NCBI GenBank assembly: GCA_029251085.1
Contig: JAQXDZ010000029.1
Span: 1-64,000 of the forward strand
Length of the DNA: 64,000 bases
Source of the DNA: Mariniblastus sp.
Lineage (GTDB): Bacteria; Planctomycetota; Planctomycetia; Pirellulales; Pirellulaceae
Direction: 5' to 3'
The notes beneath the pieces were generated by a model. That model was not told the DNA's origin and ran no database searches. It saw nothing but the letters and a program-made list of their open reading frames with translations. The translations under genes and the position numbers were made by a program. This document shows, piece after piece, positions 37,350-47,403 of this stretch (positions are counted from its first letter, which is position 1; every line of letters starts with the position of its first letter).

Positions 37350-39194
37350 TTAAGACCCCGACTTACCCTCTAAATGGAGCATCACCATTGCAATATCAGC
37401 AGGAGTAATGCCGCTAATTCGCTGCGCCTGGTCTAAACTCGCAGGTCGAAAACGCCCCAATTTTTCTTTGGCTTCGTTCCTTAAATGAGACAGCCCTTCG
37501 TAATCAAAGTGCTCAGGAATTTTCTTTTTCGCCAAACGCTTGTGCTTTTCAATCGTGGCTTGCTGCCGATTGACGTAACCAGAATATTTTATGTCATAAA
37601 CCACTTGAAGTTGGACTTCTTCAGTCACATCGTTCAACGACGGCAAATGGCTTTCCAGTTCACTCCATTGCGTTTCCGTTCGCTTGAGCATTTTTTCCAG
37701 AGTGACACCTTCGACCCGATGACTTTCGAGCAACTGTTTCACACGGACAATTTCAGCCTCTTTGATGTCCAGACGGTCAAATCGATCCGCGCCAACCAAC
37801 CCCAATTGAAACGCGTCCCGCGTCAACCGACGATCAGCGTTATCCTGTCGAAGTAGCAAGCGGTACTCAGCGCGACTGGTAAACATTCGATACGGTTCGT
37901 CTACACTGCAGGTAACAAGATCATCAATCAACACTCCGATATAACCTTTATCCCGGTCAATTACCCAATCCGGTTTTCCTGCCAGTTTCAGCGCTGCATT
38001 GGCACCGGCCATCAACCCTTGGGCTCCCGCTTCCTCGTACCCAGTCGTCCCATTGATTTGTCCCGCAAAATAAAGCCCTGCGACGGTCTTGGTTTCCAAA
38101 GTCGGTCGCAATTGATCAGGCGGACAAAAATCGTATTCAACGGCATACCCGTATCGCATGATTTGTGCATTCTCAAGACCGGGAATTAGCTTGAACATCG
38201 CGTCCTGAACATCCCGCGGAAGGCTTGTCGAAACTCCATTGACGTAAATTTCGAGCGTATCTCGCCCTTCCGGTTCCAAAAACAGTTGATGTCGATCTTT
38301 GTCGGAAAATTTGACAATCTTGTCTTCAATCGAAGGACAATAACGCGGGCCACTTCCTTGAATCTGACCACTGTACATTGGGGCGCGATGTAAGTTATCC
38401 CGAATTAGCTGATGCACATTTTCGTTTGTAAATGTGATCCAACAGGGAATTTGTTCGACCTTAAAATTATCGGTCAAGAATGAAAATGGCTGAGGATCAT
38501 CGTCGCCAGGCTGAATTTCCGCACGACTATAATCAATCGTTCTCCCGTTCAGCCTTGGCGGAGTCCCCGTCTTGAATCTCGCTAACTCGAACCCGAGCCG
38601 ATTCAACGCCGCACTAATTCCGGTCGTCGTTCCCTCTCCGGCACGCCCTCCCTTGGTCTTTGCCTCCCCGGTATGCATGAGCGCCGACAGAAATGTCCCC
38701 GTTGTCAGAATCACCGCGGGAGCATGGTATTCCACATCTCCCAAAACCCGGACTCCGATCACGCGCTGACCATCATCGGCCCCCTCGATCTCTTCTGCCT
38801 CCGTCAGAATATCTAGCACGACCTCCTGCCGCAGTTCTAAATTCTCCTGATGTTCAATCGCAGCCTTAACCCAGTTTTGATAACCTTTTTTGTCTGCCTG
38901 CGAGCGGGGACTATGCATCGCCGGTCCCTTTCGCATATTCAGCATCCGGAACTGAATTCCAGTCGCATCGATTGCTTGTCCCATCAGGCCACCCAAGGCA
39001 TCAATCTCGCGAACAAGGTGCCCTTTTGCCACGCCGCCGATAGCAGGATTACAGCTCAGTTGGCCGACGGTATCTAGATTTGTCGTAATCAATGCAACTC
39101 GTGCACCGAGTCTCGCCGCGGCCGCCGCCGCCTCAGTGCCCGCATGCCCCGCACCGACAACGATCACGTCATATTGATAGATGATTTTGTTCAT
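37350..39194 (-). CDS. mnmG: tRNA uridine-5-carboxymethylaminomethyl modification enzyme MnmG (GidA)
   Basis: 614 residues, the usual length. With MnmE it installs the (carboxymethyl)aminomethyl group at C5 of the wobble uridine in tRNAs, using FAD and methylenetetrahydrofolate. The FAD site [18 protein letters not shown] is at ~14-31. Other conserved blocks: [94 protein letters not shown] and [16 protein letters not shown]. The C-terminal helical region ([24 protein letters not shown]) is complete, so the gene is intact. mnmE is not in this window. Confidence 0.98.
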   Translation of the reverse strand: MNKIIYQYDVIVVGAGHAGTEAAAAAARLGARVALITTNLDTVGQLSCNPAIGGVAKGHLVREIDALGGLMGQAIDATGIQFRMLNMRKGPAMHSPRSQADKKGYQNWVKAAIEHQENLELRQEVVLDILTEAEEIEGADDGQRVIGVRVLGDVEYHAPAVILTTGTFLSALMHTGEAKTKGGRAGEGTTTGISAALNRLGFELARFKTGTPPRLNGRTIDYSRAEIQPGDDDPQPFSFLTDNFKVEQIPCWITFTNENVHQLIRDNLHRAPMYSGQIQGSGPRYCPSIEDKIVKFSDKDRHQLFLEPEGRDTLEIYVNGVSTSLPRDVQDAMFKLIPGLENAQIMRYGYAVEYDFCPPDQLRPTLETKTVAGLYFAGQINGTTGYEEAGAQGLMAGANAALKLAGKPDWVIDRDKGYIGVLIDDLVTCSVDEPYRMFTSRAEYRLLLRQDNADRRLTRDAFQLGLVGADRFDRLDIKEAEIVRVKQLLESHRVEGVTLEKMLKRTETQWSELESHLPSLNDVTEEVQLQVVYDIKYSGYVNRQQATIEKHKRLAKKKIPEHFDYEGLSHLRNEAKEKLGRFRPASLDQAQRISGITPADIAMVMLHLEGKSGS

Positions 39195-39318
39195 GCAATT
39201 TCCCGAACTTTGATGATCCTCTCATCATATTTGATCGAGAGCTGACCCATACCCCAAATCGAAACCGCTGAAGGTTTTTTAGAGGGCTAAATTACCCCGA
39301 ATACCTCCCGAGGATTGC

Positions 39319-40920
39319 TTAAGAGCTACATGAAAGCATGGAACATCCCACCCGATTGCGTGCCCATTCTGGCCGTTTTTCAGCGAATGCCTCTTTTCCG
39401 TCCTGCTCTACATAGGGATTTCGAAGCACCTCTAAAAGCTCGCCAATCATCGAATGATCCCCCTTTTCCGACCGATCAATCGCGAGTTGGGCCAGATAAT
39501 TCCGGAGCACATATTTTGGATTCACGCGGTTCATCCTCGCCTTCCGCTCCTCATTAGAAAGTCCATCCACCCGAAGGCGACACTGGTAGTCTCTCACCCA
39601 ATTCAAAACCCGCGTTCGAATTTCACCCACTAATAATGCCGGCGAATAGTATGCCTCACTGAGAATACTAATAATTTTTTCTTCTGATTGCTCGTCGATG
39701 CCGATCTCGGCAAGACTGCGAAAGAAGATCGTCATATCAGTCTCAAGCAATATCAAGATCTCAAACAACTCTGTTTTGAGTCCCTCATCAGTGGCCGCCG
39801 AATATCTGAGCAAGCCCAACTTCTCTGCAATCATCTGACTTGAACCTGATTCAATCCTATCGAGATAAATCTCAAGGCCACGTTGCAGAGATTCTACGTC
39901 ATTGACCAATGGCATAATTGCATTGCCCAGTTGATACAAATTCCAATGAGCAACGAGAGGTTGATTCCCAAACCGATACCTCTTTCCCGCAGCATCAGTT
40001 GTGTTAGGAGTCCAACCCGGGTTGTAATCCTCCAACCAACCGTAAGGGCCATAATCAATCGTGAGTCCGAGAATCGACATATTATCCGTATTCATTACAC
40101 CGTGGACAAAACCGACTCTCATCCAATGAATGACCATCTCAGCAGTACGTTCACAGACCTCTTCAAACCAGGCCGAATACTTCTCCGGCTGATCAGAATG
40201 TAAATGTGGAAAAGCATCCTCGATGGTAAAATCACACAAACGTCTCAAGTTCTCGACATCATCCCGCGCCGCAAAAATTTGGAAATTCCCAAATCGAATA
40301 AAAGAGGGAGCGACCCGACAAACGACAGCTCCCGCTTCGTATTTTGGATTCCCGTCATACAGCATGTCACGCATCACCTGCTCACCGGTTAAAACCAACG
40401 ACAGCGCACGGGTCGTCGGAACCCCCAGATGGTACATTGCCTCGCTGCATAAGAATTCTCGAATTGAAGATCGGAGCACCGCTAGTCCATCAGCCGTTCG
40501 GGAGTACGGGGTTGGCCCGGCACCTTTCAATTGCAATGCCCATTGCTCGCCCGCTCCATTGACGACCTCGCCCAAATTAATGGCTCGCCCGTCCCCCAGT
40601 TGTCCCGCCCAGTTGCCAAACTGGTGCCCGCCGTAGCACATTGCGTACGGGTCCATCCCCTCGAGCAAACGGTTCCCACCGAAAATTTGAGGAAATTCTG
40701 CCGACTCAAACTCCTTCGGATTCAAATCGAGCAACTCTCCCACTTCTGGCGCATACGCAATCAAAGTTGGCTTGATGACTGGCGTTGGTAAAACCCTTGA
40801 ATAACACGCACCCACGACCTGCCGCCGTCCGTTACTCAAGTCAGGATCAGCAGGTAACTCATCTACGAACCGATTATCAAATTCCAATTCGTTCAAACGT
40901 CGCTTAAGATTCTCAGTCAT
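39319..40920 (-). CDS. selO: SelO/YdiU family protein adenylyltransferase (AMPylator)
   Basis: 533 residues. SelO pseudokinases transfer AMP from ATP to Ser/Thr/Tyr of target proteins, with a role in redox stress. Conserved blocks: MCYGGHQFGNWAGQLGDGRA, ALQLKGAGPTPYSRTADG, SSIREFLCSEAMYHLGVPTT, GFVHGVMNTDNMSILG (active-site Asn/Asp), IDYGPYGWLEDYNPG and RYRFGNQP. The C-terminus ends LSCSS; the cysteine is third from the end, where the human protein carries selenocysteine. No selenocysteine insertion is needed here. It sits alone between mnmG and the SASA-TIM gene. The Shine-Dalgarno is poor (agggtt directly before ATG). Confidence 0.96.
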   Translation of the reverse strand: MTENLKRRLNELEFDNRFVDELPADPDLSNGRRQVVGACYSRVLPTPVIKPTLIAYAPEVGELLDLNPKEFESAEFPQIFGGNRLLEGMDPYAMCYGGHQFGNWAGQLGDGRAINLGEVVNGAGEQWALQLKGAGPTPYSRTADGLAVLRSSIREFLCSEAMYHLGVPTTRALSLVLTGEQVMRDMLYDGNPKYEAGAVVCRVAPSFIRFGNFQIFAARDDVENLRRLCDFTIEDAFPHLHSDQPEKYSAWFEEVCERTAEMVIHWMRVGFVHGVMNTDNMSILGLTIDYGPYGWLEDYNPGWTPNTTDAAGKRYRFGNQPLVAHWNLYQLGNAIMPLVNDVESLQRGLEIYLDRIESGSSQMIAEKLGLLRYSAATDEGLKTELFEILILLETDMTIFFRSLAEIGIDEQSEEKIISILSEAYYSPALLVGEIRTRVLNWVRDYQCRLRVDGLSNEERKARMNRVNPKYVLRNYLAQLAIDRSEKGDHSMIGELLEVLRNPYVEQDGKEAFAEKRPEWARNRVGCSMLSCSS

Positions 40921-40965
40921 AACCCTATTTCATAACCAGCATTAAAAAATTTTCAGGAAGTGAAT

Positions 40966-42870
40966 TCATTTCTCCGAATCAGGAGACTCACCCATCTCAT
41001 TAAGCAACACCTTCAAACCAACGAGGTTGGCACCAAGGCTTTCTTTGGCATCGACGTCCGCACGATGGCCAATAATTCCAATCGGCCCATCGTACCCAGC
41101 CTTAATCACCTCACGAATCATTTCCGCCTCGTGCAGTCCTTTCCCGATGGGCAAAATCTGATTGGCGTGTGTCTTGCGATTAACGGTTTCAGGATTCGCC
41201 ATGCCATTTAAATTAAGACACAAGAGAAACGGCTGAAGCGTGGCAAACACATTCGAAAAATCAGCGATATCCTCATGACCATGATGAAAACTGTAAACAA
41301 TCCCGACATTCGTTAGCCCGTGTTGATTGCGAAGACATTCACACACTGCCACCAAATTCCCAGGCTTTCCGGCCCAACCACCGTGGCTGTAGATTCCAAA
41401 TTTCAAACCAAGTTGCTTGGCTCTCTGCGCTTTTGGCAAAAACTGATTGACCACAAAGAGCGTTTTGTCTTCCTCAGTACCCTCCGGCAATTTCCCGCGA
41501 AACATGTCCCAAATCTGCGGCTGAATTTGATACTTTTGAATGAGTGGAGCCATCGATTCGTGCCAGTTCCAAAACGCAAAATACTCCAGTCCATTTTTTT
41601 TGTACTCAATTATCTCCTGCTCGAACTCGGGAATATGTCTCTCTCGCCAATCGTAGGCTACGCGGGTGAAACCTAAATCGCGAACCATCTCCGCTCGGTC
41701 ACCCGGGCCTCGATTCTTGGCATCAAACGGGACAATACACCAGGCAACTAAGTTTTCGGTGCGAAAATTCCGGTACTCCTCTAGAGAGTCCGTGAGTTCA
41801 TTCTTTTTGTCTGCTAAGTCCAGCAAGGCCTGCGCAAATGCACCTCCGATTCGGTTGTAACATTTCACACTGCCAAGGTAATGATATGGCCGATCAGAGC
41901 CAATTCGTTTCCACTCATCTAAATTCTCTTTCCATCCTTTAGTAAACACGGCATCCGCCTCGACATCCCAATACTGATCAGTCTGTACAACCGCCACATT
42001 TCCTTTGAATTCATCCATCGAACCAACAGCGGCTTGATTCCGCTTGAACTCGATTTTCTTTTCATTGACTCTTTTCCCTTGAACGCCACCAACGCCCAGC
42101 ACACCGACCACAAAGGGCAACTGGGGACGCCCTAAGTCTTTCCTGACATCTCGAATAAAGTGAGCCATATTTTCGGGATAGGCCGCCACAAAATCCGGCT
42201 TCATCAGATCGTTCCACCCCTGAAACCACACAAAACCAGCGATTTCATATCCTGCTTCCGTGTCGTAACGAGGAACAAAATCTCCGATATTCGCAAGCGT
42301 CTCCTGAACTTCCTTAAGCATTTCACGATAGTAAAAACCGTAGGAATCCCTGACGTCCTCCAAGGTCGTCTCCGGTTTGCGTTTTCGCTCTTTCACTAAC
42401 TGCGAATTCAAAACGTCGCTATTGGGCAAGCCGGCACTGGGTGGCCGGAAATCGCGAAACAACGACTTTCCACCCCACGCCGTTTTAATCAGCAACACTG
42501 GCTCGTCGAATCGTTCTCCCATTGAAAAACCAAACTGCAATTCGGGACCAATCCGATTGGGACTCCCAAAGCCAGCGGTCAACTTGCCATTTCGTTCAAG
42601 AAATTTGACATGCACATCTTCACGCACAATCAGTTCACCATCTTTATGCAAATGAGCAAACAAATCTCTCGTCTCGGGCTGCATCATTTGATGCTGAAGC
42701 AACGCAACCGCGGCCTTGCCCTCCATATTGGATTGACCAGCGAGAATAAAAACCTTCACCGGTTTTGTTTTGCCAGAATCGCTCAGTCCCTGTGGCTGAG
42801 CAGCCACATGATCAACAAAAACGGCAGCTATCGCAAAAAGCAACAGTTGATAAATGGATCGTTTGATCAC
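40966..42870 (-). CDS. Secreted sialate O-acetylesterase (SASA) fused to a xylose-isomerase-like TIM barrel
   Basis: 634 residues from a GTG at 42870, chosen because aagga lies ~8 nt upstream and a signal peptide (IYQLLLFAIAAVFVDHVAA) then starts the protein; the longer in-frame version adds 59 unlikely residues. N-terminal half: SGNH/SASA domain with GQSNMEG (nucleophile Ser ~47), RIGPELQFGFSMGE, KTAWGGKSL and FVWFQGWNDL. C-terminal ~240 residues: an AP-endonuclease-2/xylose-isomerase-type TIM barrel (VAYDWRERHIPEFEQEI, GLKFGIYSHGGW, VGIVYSFHHGHED, LLCLNLNGM, GPIGIIGHRADVD) with likely metal ligands H, D and E. It would couple deacetylation with a sugar-isomerase-like step outside the cytoplasm. 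Confidence 0.9.
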   Translation of the reverse strand: MIKRSIYQLLLFAIAAVFVDHVAAQPQGLSDSGKTKPVKVFILAGQSNMEGKAAVALLQHQMMQPETRDLFAHLHKDGELIVREDVHVKFLERNGKLTAGFGSPNRIGPELQFGFSMGERFDEPVLLIKTAWGGKSLFRDFRPPSAGLPNSDVLNSQLVKERKRKPETTLEDVRDSYGFYYREMLKEVQETLANIGDFVPRYDTEAGYEIAGFVWFQGWNDLMKPDFVAAYPENMAHFIRDVRKDLGRPQLPFVVGVLGVGGVQGKRVNEKKIEFKRNQAAVGSMDEFKGNVAVVQTDQYWDVEADAVFTKGWKENLDEWKRIGSDRPYHYLGSVKCYNRIGGAFAQALLDLADKKNELTDSLEEYRNFRTENLVAWCIVPFDAKNRGPGDRAEMVRDLGFTRVAYDWRERHIPEFEQEIIEYKKNGLEYFAFWNWHESMAPLIQKYQIQPQIWDMFRGKLPEGTEEDKTLFVVNQFLPKAQRAKQLGLKFGIYSHGGWAGKPGNLVAVCECLRNQHGLTNVGIVYSFHHGHEDIADFSNVFATLQPFLLCLNLNGMANPETVNRKTHANQILPIGKGLHEAEMIREVIKAGYDGPIGIIGHRADVDAKESLGANLVGLKVLLNEMGESPDSEK

Positions 42871-43127
42871 GTGAAAATCCTTTTTACTAAGGTGCAAAAC
42901 ATTGACTGGAATAATTAGAATTAGAACTCGAAAACCGAGGATCTCTGAACGAAATTTGCGTTCCAGTTCAGACTTCCGCATTGTAACATTTCGACAACGG
43001 GACACACGCACAATTAAGCTAAACGGCGGCACGCATCTTAAAATCAAAACGCACTCAAGGGAGAGGGCGTCTTAACTGGCAAAGAATTTCCAGATGAGTT
43101 AACGGGCAAATACGCCACTCGGAATCG

Positions 43128-44171
43128 CTAAAACCCGATTGATTTCTCAGCTACCTTGACTTGTTTTTTAAACGCCACAGATAGATTGCCAAGAATATCG
43201 GTGGCTAACATTGACGTTTGCCCGACTGACTCAGCTGCCGCGTCTCCGGCGATTCCGTGTAAAAACACACCCGTCACCGCGGCGTCCAGAGCGGGCATAC
43301 CCTGACCAAGCAACGCCGCAATCACGCCAGTGAGCACGTCTCCCGAACCAGCCGTCGCCATCCCAGGGTTCCCAGATTCGTTATGGTAATCCAGTTCACC
43401 ATTGGTGACGTAAGTCCGATTCCCTTTGAGAACGATTACCATCGAGGCGTCAGCCGCCATTTGCTTTGCTCGACTCTCAAGCTCCTGTCGGTCAGTGGAA
43501 CTTGTTCCGGCGAGCTTTCGAAACTCTCCCGGATGAGGAGTCAAAACCCGCAGGCCGGCATGCAACTCTAATTTAGCACTTGTTTCCGCAAGTGCATTTA
43601 ATCCATCTGCATCCACTACCATCGGCTGTTCTGCGTCACGGTAGATTTCAGATACCCATTGATCAAGATCGCTCGACCGCCCCATCCCAGGGCCGATGGC
43701 AATCGCATCTGCCCATTGATGATGACCTAAAATATCAAGATCGCCGCTGGATCCGATTTGCCCATTGATTGACTCCACCGCAACAGTCATTACACAGGGA
43801 CTCCATCCCGCAACGACGGTTTGAATTTCACGAGGGACCATCGCCCGGACTAACCCCGCACCTGACCTCAATGCTGCCATACTGGTCAAACCAATCGCAC
43901 CTGCCATCCCGGTCGAGCCGCCGATTGCCAGGACACGTCCAAAACTCCCTTTATGAGAATCAACTCCTCGCGGTGAAATCTTTGAAGGCTTCACTTCTGT
44001 TTGCGTGACTTGCCCAGCACTCTCCGAGGCAACTTTCTTTGAGCCAACCGCCGCCTCGTTAGGCTTCCTCGCCGGTTGGTCATGAATCACCAAATCAGTG
44101 AACTCCTTGAGACTGATCCTTCCGGCTCGAAATTGCTTGGCGGCTTGTTGAAACTGGTGAGAATTGATCAT
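43128..44171 (-). CDS. nnrD: ADP/ATP-dependent NAD(P)H-hydrate dehydratase
   Basis: 347 residues, cytoplasmic. Repairs hydrated NAD(P)H by nucleotide-dependent dehydration. Carbohydrate-kinase-like fold with GRVLAIGGSTGMAGAIGLTSMAALRSGAGLV (split: nucleotide loop and following helix), AIAIGPGMGRS, VVDADGLNAL, TPHPGEFRKL, VLKGNRTYV and the catalytic-anion-hole region NPGMATAGSGDVLTG. The epimerase (YjeF N) domain is absent, so this is the dehydratase-only form. The first ~75 residues are an extension: a helix (FRAGRISLKEFTDLVI) and a Ser/Glu/Lys linker of unknown use. Monocistronic, divergent from argG. Confidence 0.94.
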   Translation of the reverse strand: MINSHQFQQAAKQFRAGRISLKEFTDLVIHDQPARKPNEAAVGSKKVASESAGQVTQTEVKPSKISPRGVDSHKGSFGRVLAIGGSTGMAGAIGLTSMAALRSGAGLVRAMVPREIQTVVAGWSPCVMTVAVESINGQIGSSGDLDILGHHQWADAIAIGPGMGRSSDLDQWVSEIYRDAEQPMVVDADGLNALAETSAKLELHAGLRVLTPHPGEFRKLAGTSSTDRQELESRAKQMAADASMVIVLKGNRTYVTNGELDYHNESGNPGMATAGSGDVLTGVIAALLGQGMPALDAAVTGVFLHGIAGDAAAESVGQTSMLATDILGNLSVAFKKQVKVAEKSIGF

Positions 44172-44339
44172 AGAAAATATCCAGCAAAAGAACGAAAAAC
44201 CGAAGGACGGAAACCTAAATAAATAGGCTTATCCATGATGTTACAAATCGTTTGTTTGAACTACAATCGTGGTTTTTAAATCTTTAACATTCGTCGTGTC
44301 CCGTTTTAAGGTGCCGCGACTAAGCCCACGGTAAAAAAG

Positions 44340-45554
44340 ATGAAAAGTTGCGTTGTTGCTTATTCAGGTGGATTGGACACATCAGTGATTCTTGGTTGGC
44401 TCATGGATCAAGGGTATGAGTGCCATGCGGTTTATGTTGATTTGGGGCAACCCTGTGAAGATCGAGCCGAGATTCTGAAAAAAGCAGAGGACGCCGGAGC
44501 CAAATCGGCTCGCATCGTTGACGCCCGCGAAGAACTATGCCGCGATTTCGCCTTCCCAGTGCTTGCCTGGCAGGCTAAGTACGAAGGCCCGTACTTACTC
44601 GGAACCTCGATCGCGCGTCCATTAATCTCAAAGGTTTGCCTTCAGGTCGCCCGCGAAGTCGGAGCAACCGCTTATGCCCACGGCGCTACGGGAAAAGGAA
44701 ACGACCAGTGCCGATTCCAACTGGCTGCCGAAGCACTTGACGCTAACATCGAAGTAATTGCCCCTTGGAGAATGCAGAAATTCCGAGATTCTTTTCCAGG
44801 AAGAACTGAATTAATTGCCTACTGCGAAGAGAAGAATATCCCGGTCAAAGCCTCCACGGCCAAACCCTACAGCAGCGACGAAAACTGCCTTCACATCAGC
44901 TACGAAGCCGGCAAGCTCGAAGATCTGGATGTGAACGGCGTCGAGGTAGTTGATTTCGGTATGGGAGTCTCTCCCGCAGAAGCACCCGATAAAAAAGAAA
45001 CGGTCACCATCACTTTTGAATCTGGTGTACCGGTCACAGTCAACGGAGAAAAATTGTCAGCTCTCGAAATCGTCGAGACCTTAAATGACATTGGCGGGCG
45101 AAATGGAATCGGTCGAATCGATATGGTTGAAAATCGATTTGTTGGAATGAAGAGTAGGGGAGTCTACGAATCTCCGGGGATGACCGTCCTTTACGACGCA
45201 CATCGGTATATTGAGCAACTTGCAATGGATCGCGATCTAATGCACCTCCGCGATCGACTTGCCCCAGAAGTAGCCGAAATGGTTTATTACGGATTCTGGT
45301 ACTGCCCAAAATTCGACTCACTGCTCGCGTTCAACAAAGAGGCTCAAAAACCGGTCACCGGAAGCGTTACTCTTGACTTATATAAAGGCAACATTTCAGT
45401 CGCAGATCGCTCGAGCCCCAACAGTTTATACGACGACCAAATTGCGACTATGGAAGGCGGCGGTTCTTACAATCAGGATGACGCCGAAGGCTTTTTGAGA
45501 ATCCAAGGTCTTCCAGGACGCGTTCAGGCGAACGTTTTGCCCCGAAAGTACTAA
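44340..45554 (+). CDS. argG: Argininosuccinate synthase
   Basis: 404 residues, the normal length. Condenses citrulline and aspartate with ATP to argininosuccinate in arginine biosynthesis. The PP-loop motif AYSGGLDTSVILGWL is at ~8-22, with LLGTSIARPLISK, AHGATGKGNDQCRFQLA, KPYSSDENCLHISYEAGKLED and GIGRIDMVENRFVGMKSRGVYE also present. Intact C-terminus. It is divergent from nnrD across ~168 bp and followed after ~90 bp by an ABC permease gene; no other arginine gene is in the window. Confidence 0.98.
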   Translation: MKSCVVAYSGGLDTSVILGWLMDQGYECHAVYVDLGQPCEDRAEILKKAEDAGAKSARIVDAREELCRDFAFPVLAWQAKYEGPYLLGTSIARPLISKVCLQVAREVGATAYAHGATGKGNDQCRFQLAAEALDANIEVIAPWRMQKFRDSFPGRTELIAYCEEKNIPVKASTAKPYSSDENCLHISYEAGKLEDLDVNGVEVVDFGMGVSPAEAPDKKETVTITFESGVPVTVNGEKLSALEIVETLNDIGGRNGIGRIDMVENRFVGMKSRGVYESPGMTVLYDAHRYIEQLAMDRDLMHLRDRLAPEVAEMVYYGFWYCPKFDSLLAFNKEAQKPVTGSVTLDLYKGNISVADRSSPNSLYDDQIATMEGGGSYNQDDAEGFLRIQGLPGRVQANVLPRKY

Positions 45555-45645
45555 GACAGCACTCATTGCCTGTCCCGAGGGATGCGAAATCAGTCACAAA
45601 TCCCTACAATGGACATGAATACCACCGCAACTCGATGGAACAACG

Positions 45646-47340
45646 ATGTATCTCTTAGAGAACCCAGTACTCCAGCGGGAACTACTCGTTAATTTACGTA
45701 CTTCTCGTTCCTTTGTTTTACTATTAGTCTATCAGGCCATCTTAGCGGCTGTCGTTTATTTCGCATGGCCGCAAGATGGCGTGGCTTTAGACTTGACCGG
45801 TAGCGCGGGTTCCACGAGTAATTTAGTCGATCTCTTTTTTCTCGGGCAATACATTCTTGCAGCCTTGATGGCGCCCAGTTTTGCCGCCGGCGCAATCGCT
45901 GGGGAAAAAGAGCGGGGCACCTACGAAATGCTTTTGGCTAGTCCTATTCGGCCTGAAGCGGTGGTCATGGGAAAACTGGTTGCTGCTCTAACTCACTTGG
46001 CAATTCTAATTTTTGCCACACTCCCAATCGTGATGCTCTGCCTACCCCTTGGCGGTGTTTCGATTTATGAAGTTCTGGCAGCCTATTTAGTTTTGATCTC
46101 AAGCGTTATTTGCTTTGGAATGATCAGTGTGGCCTGCGGGAGTTTCTTCCCCCGAACCAGTTCTGCTTTGGTTGTTTCATACATCATTATTTTGCCGATC
46201 GCAATTGCCGTCGTATTGTATTGGTACTCCCTCCGGCAATTTGGTGAAACAAGGATCGAAATTGCGCTCACCGTCGTCCCGGGACTTTCGGCTACCCTCA
46301 CTATTTACTTATTTTTCATTTGCTGTGGGCGGATGCTGTACCCTCCTGATTTTGGTAGTGAAGGCAAGGAGGTAATTGATCTCGAAGAGGAATCTGAAAA
46401 AGCCGTGGGGCTTGTTATCCAACGAGATCAGTTTCCGGATCGACTTTTCGCTCCACCCAAACGCGAAACATTGATGGAGGATGGAACCAACCCTGTCTAC
46501 GACAAGGAAATGCGGAGCGAAATTTTTGGGCAAGGCACACTGATGCTTCGCCTGGCAATTCAAATCAGCATGGTGCTCGCGATTCCGCTAATGGCAGTCT
46601 GCCTTTATATTTTCCGACCTCTTGCCCCGTGGTACATTGCCTACGTGGTCTTATTTAATATTTTGATCGGCCCCGTTTTTTCTGCGGGAAGCGTCACCAG
46701 TGAACGCGAACGACAAACCCTTGACCTGTTACTGACAACGGTCATCACACCGTGGCAGTTGCTTTGGGGAAAACTTGTATCAGGCCTGAGAGTCTCCAGT
46801 GTTTTGTCATCGTTTTTACTTTGGCCCGTATTTTTGGCAACGATAATGGTGCAAGACTATTGGTCAAATATTCCAAGCATCATTTGCTATGTAATTATTT
46901 TTTCTCTCAGTTGCTTAACGACTGCCATCGTGGCTTTGTTCTGCTCGACCATTTTCACCAAAACATCGACCAGTTTAATCGCAACCTATTTCATCATCTT
47001 AACGCTTTACTTATCGCCTTTGGCATTTAGTTTTTTCGGCAATACCTACTTCCCCGATTCCGCCGGAACCGACATCGTCAATGCAGTTACCGTCTCAAGT
47101 CCGTTCGCCGCGGCGTTCAACGTCCCGCTTTATGTTGAAAGCGATGCCAGCGATGATCCCACCAATTGGACCAGAAATTCTCGGTGGACCAGCGAAGACA
47201 GTGTTCTAGGGTACCGCCTTAACGATCTGCGTCATTTCATTGGCTATTGCACATTTACCATTTGTCTCGATCTCCTGCTTTTCATAGGCATGCTTCGAAT
47301 GTTTAACTCGAGGTGGCGAGTCTCATCTCAAACGAGCTAA
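45646..47340 (+). CDS. ABC-2 type transporter permease
   Basis: 564 residues with about twelve hydrophobic segments in two halves (~20-230 and ~305-560), each with an ABC-2-type permease pattern including AGAIAGEKERGTYEMLLASPI in the first and SAGSVTSERERQTLDLLLTTVI in the second, joined by a charged ~65-residue cytoplasmic linker. The duplicated Ex-ER-x-T(Y/L)-xLL motif is typical of planctomycete permease fusions, one copy per half. No ATP-binding subunit lies next to it, so its ATPase must be elsewhere. Substrate unknown; such permeases often serve lipid, polysaccharide or gliding functions. Confidence 0.88.
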   Translation: MYLLENPVLQRELLVNLRTSRSFVLLLVYQAILAAVVYFAWPQDGVALDLTGSAGSTSNLVDLFFLGQYILAALMAPSFAAGAIAGEKERGTYEMLLASPIRPEAVVMGKLVAALTHLAILIFATLPIVMLCLPLGGVSIYEVLAAYLVLISSVICFGMISVACGSFFPRTSSALVVSYIIILPIAIAVVLYWYSLRQFGETRIEIALTVVPGLSATLTIYLFFICCGRMLYPPDFGSEGKEVIDLEEESEKAVGLVIQRDQFPDRLFAPPKRETLMEDGTNPVYDKEMRSEIFGQGTLMLRLAIQISMVLAIPLMAVCLYIFRPLAPWYIAYVVLFNILIGPVFSAGSVTSERERQTLDLLLTTVITPWQLLWGKLVSGLRVSSVLSSFLLWPVFLATIMVQDYWSNIPSIICYVIIFSLSCLTTAIVALFCSTIFTKTSTSLIATYFIILTLYLSPLAFSFFGNTYFPDSAGTDIVNAVTVSSPFAAAFNVPLYVESDASDDPTNWTRNSRWTSEDSVLGYRLNDLRHFIGYCTFTICLDLLLFIGMLRMFNSRWRVSSQTS

Positions 47341-47403
47341 TGTCCAACCATTCCCAGACTTCTATAACCCAGACCTCTCTCTATAACCCAGAAATAGAAA
47401 ACC

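Noticed and set aside
42871-43047. Longer N-terminus for the SASA-TIM protein
   Set aside because: The 59 extra residues do not look like a signal peptide, and the GTG at 42870 has both ribosome binding site and signal sequence.
44340-47340. argG and the ABC permease as one functional operon
   Set aside because: The gap is ~90 bp and the permease has no arginine-related feature or ATPase partner; co-direction alone is not enough.
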